In this document: in pieces, positions 63,211 through 64,000 of the stretch
How positions within the stretch are numbered: position 1 is the stretch's first letter
Layout of the letters: each line of letters begins with the position of its first letter
Assembly: GCF_023746595.1 (NCBI RefSeq)
Contig: NZ_CP080572.1
Location: forward strand, 1,100,530 to 1,164,529
Reading direction: 5' to 3'
DNA from: Thermococcus argininiproducens
GTDB lineage: Archaea > Methanobacteriota_B > Thermococci > Thermococcales > Thermococcaceae
DNA: 64,000 bases
The notes under the pieces: generated by a model
What the model saw: only the letters and a program-made list of their open reading frames with translations
What the model was told of the DNA's origin: nothing
Databases searched by the model: none
Position numbers and translations under genes: made by a program

Positions 63211-63839
63211 CTTCTCCTCCCCCTAAGCTCCTTCATAACCTCACCTAGGCTTATCCCATTATAAGCGAGCAAAACTAAGAGGTGATAGATTAAATCAGCC
63301 GTTTCATATATTATTCTCTCTCTTTCTTCAGCGACCAAAACTTCCACTGCTTCTTCCCCGAATTTCTTGTATATCTTCTCTTTCCCCTCTTTGAAAAGTC
63401 TTGAAGTGTAGGAACCTTCTTTTGGATTTTCTTTGCGCTGCTTTATGACCTCCTCAAGCTCCCTCAAAATTGTCAACGAATAGTCAATCCCCCCAACTTC
63501 CCTCTCTGGTTCTCCTAATTTCCTGTAAAAGCAACTTCTATTGCTGGTGTGGCAGGCTACGCCAACCTGCTCAACTATTAAAAGCAAAGCATCACTGTCG
63601 CAGTCTATCTTTATCTCTTTGACTTTTTGAACGTTCCCGCTAACCTCGCCTTTCATCCTAATTCTCCTTTGACTCCTTGAATAATAATATGCATAACCAG
63701 TCTCTAATGTCTTTCTCAGCGCTTCCTCATTCATATAAGCCAGAGTCAAAACCTCTCCATCAACGCTCTGCACAATAACCGGAACTATTTCGCTCTTCTT
63801 CCAGTCAACTTGCTTTATAAGCTCATTCAAGTCTGACAT
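63207..63839 (-). CDS. hisIE: Bifunctional phosphoribosyl-AMP cyclohydrolase / phosphoribosyl-ATP pyrophosphohydrolase
   Basis: Fusion of HisI (residues about 1-115) and HisE (about 120-210), steps two and three of histidine synthesis. HisI zinc/magnesium residues are in [22 protein letters not shown] (in parts) with [11 protein letters not shown]; HisE has [23 protein letters not shown] and [13 protein letters not shown]. The ATG at 63839 lies inside hisF (17-base overlap), so translation is coupled. Such fusion is common. Confidence 0.96.
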   Translation of the reverse strand: MSDLNELIKQVDWKKSEIVPVIVQSVDGEVLTLAYMNEEALRKTLETGYAYYYSRSQRRIRMKGEVSGNVQKVKEIKIDCDSDALLLIVEQVGVACHTSNRSCFYRKLGEPEREVGGIDYSLTILRELEEVIKQRKENPKEGSYTSRLFKEGKEKIYKKFGEEAVEVLVAEERERIIYETADLIYHLLVLLAYNGISLGEVMKELRGRRR

Positions 63840-64000
63840 TCACACCCCTCCTCGCTAAATACTTCTTAAGCTCTCTAACGGTGTACTTCCCATAGTGAAA
63901 GATTGATGCAGCCAAAGCCGCGCTAGCTCCAATTTCAAACGCTTCGTAGAAGTGCTCTGGACTTCCGGCACCTCCAGAGGCAATAACGGGAATGTCAACA
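63823..64000 (-). CDS. hisF: Imidazole glycerol phosphate synthase HisF, C-terminal end
   Basis: Only the last 58 residues are inside the window; the 5' part lies beyond base 64000. [21 protein letters not shown] and [25 protein letters not shown] (in parts) match the end of the HisF barrel, with the phosphate-binding ASGGAG loop. The stop TGA at 63823-63825 is inside hisIE. HisF with HisH forms the imidazole ring. Confidence 0.95.
   Translation of the reverse strand, partial: VDIPVIASGGAGSPEHFYEAFEIGASAALAASIFHYGKYTVRELKKYLARRGVNVRLE

Overview
The window reads as chromosomal DNA of a hyperthermophilic euryarchaeon of the order Thermococcales (Thermococcus/Pyrococcus type). Supporting signs are archaeal translation, transcription and replication genes (aIF2-alpha, L44e, S27e, L21e, Rpo4, TFS, PCNA, Gins51, GatDE, archaeal PheST), Thermococcales specialities (ribose-1,5-bisphosphate isomerase, EndoQ, PbaB, GH57 alpha-galactosidase, 4-phosphopantoate ligase, a Thermococcales-type S-layer protein), AGGTGAT-type ribosome binding sites, and BRE/TATA boxes about 25 bases ahead of many leaderless or short-leader starts. 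The DNA is AT-rich by eye, so a low-GC Thermococcus (T. litoralis or T. sibiricus-like) is a reasonable guess. The species itself cannot be fixed from this sequence alone.

Layout. 1-6.8 kb: an exported OB-fold/GATase-like protein cut by the window edge, cobalamin adenosyltransferase with aspartate racemase, CorA, an RNase H-like nuclease, tRNA-His, Taw3 and R15P isomerase. 7-11.9 kb: an aminotransferase, an HTH regulator, the CoA-pathway ligase, two small Rossmann-like proteins, then a scarred stretch with a possible structured RNA and a frameshifted Lrp/AsnC gene. 12-20.7 kb: an information-processing core (TFS-orphan-PCNA-Gins51) followed by a molybdopterin enzyme, two MIP18-like proteins, an aldo/keto reductase and a split LysO-type exporter, then L44e-S27e-aIF2-alpha-Nop10-PbaB and EndoQ. 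22-24 kb: a convergent pair resembling wall-teichoic-acid enzymes (TagB/TagF-like polymerase and a TarI/IspD-like cytidylyltransferase). 24-30 kb: a galactoside island (galT, GH1 beta-glycosidase, MFS transporter, GH57 alpha-galactosidase, galK). 30-38.7 kb: ThiL, regulators, a PIN toxin/antitoxin pair with a damaged PIN active site, an ABC exporter, AmrS, an internally duplicated unknown protein and the S-layer gene. 38.7-51.9 kb: radical SAM, ferritin-like, KsgA-DUF655-Rpo4-L21e operon, Pus10, GatDE, tandem membrane paralogues, HMG-CoA reductase with a MinD-like ATPase, TRAM protein. 52-60.4 kb: threonine dehydrogenase, PheST, TruA, XPB-like helicase, UbiD-family decarboxylase. 60.4-64 kb: proC and the downstream end of a leftward histidine operon (hisF-hisIE-hisC-HAD phosphatase).

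How the genes fit together. HMG-CoA reductase and the UbiD-like decarboxylase are plausible parts of the archaeal mevalonate route to membrane lipids. The presence of that route argues against the IspD-like gene working in isoprenoid synthesis. The galactoside island gives uptake, alpha- and beta-galactoside cleavage and the first two Leloir steps. EndoQ ends in a PCNA-binding-like motif and PCNA itself lies 8 kb away. No CRISPR array, rRNA operon, intact transposase or provirus was seen. The most unusual items are the teichoic-acid-like pair, the four-hairpin region next to the Lrp pseudogene, the two GC-rich structured elements at 8.4 and 18.2 kb, the PIN protein lacking its first aspartate, and the internally duplicated protein at 36 kb.
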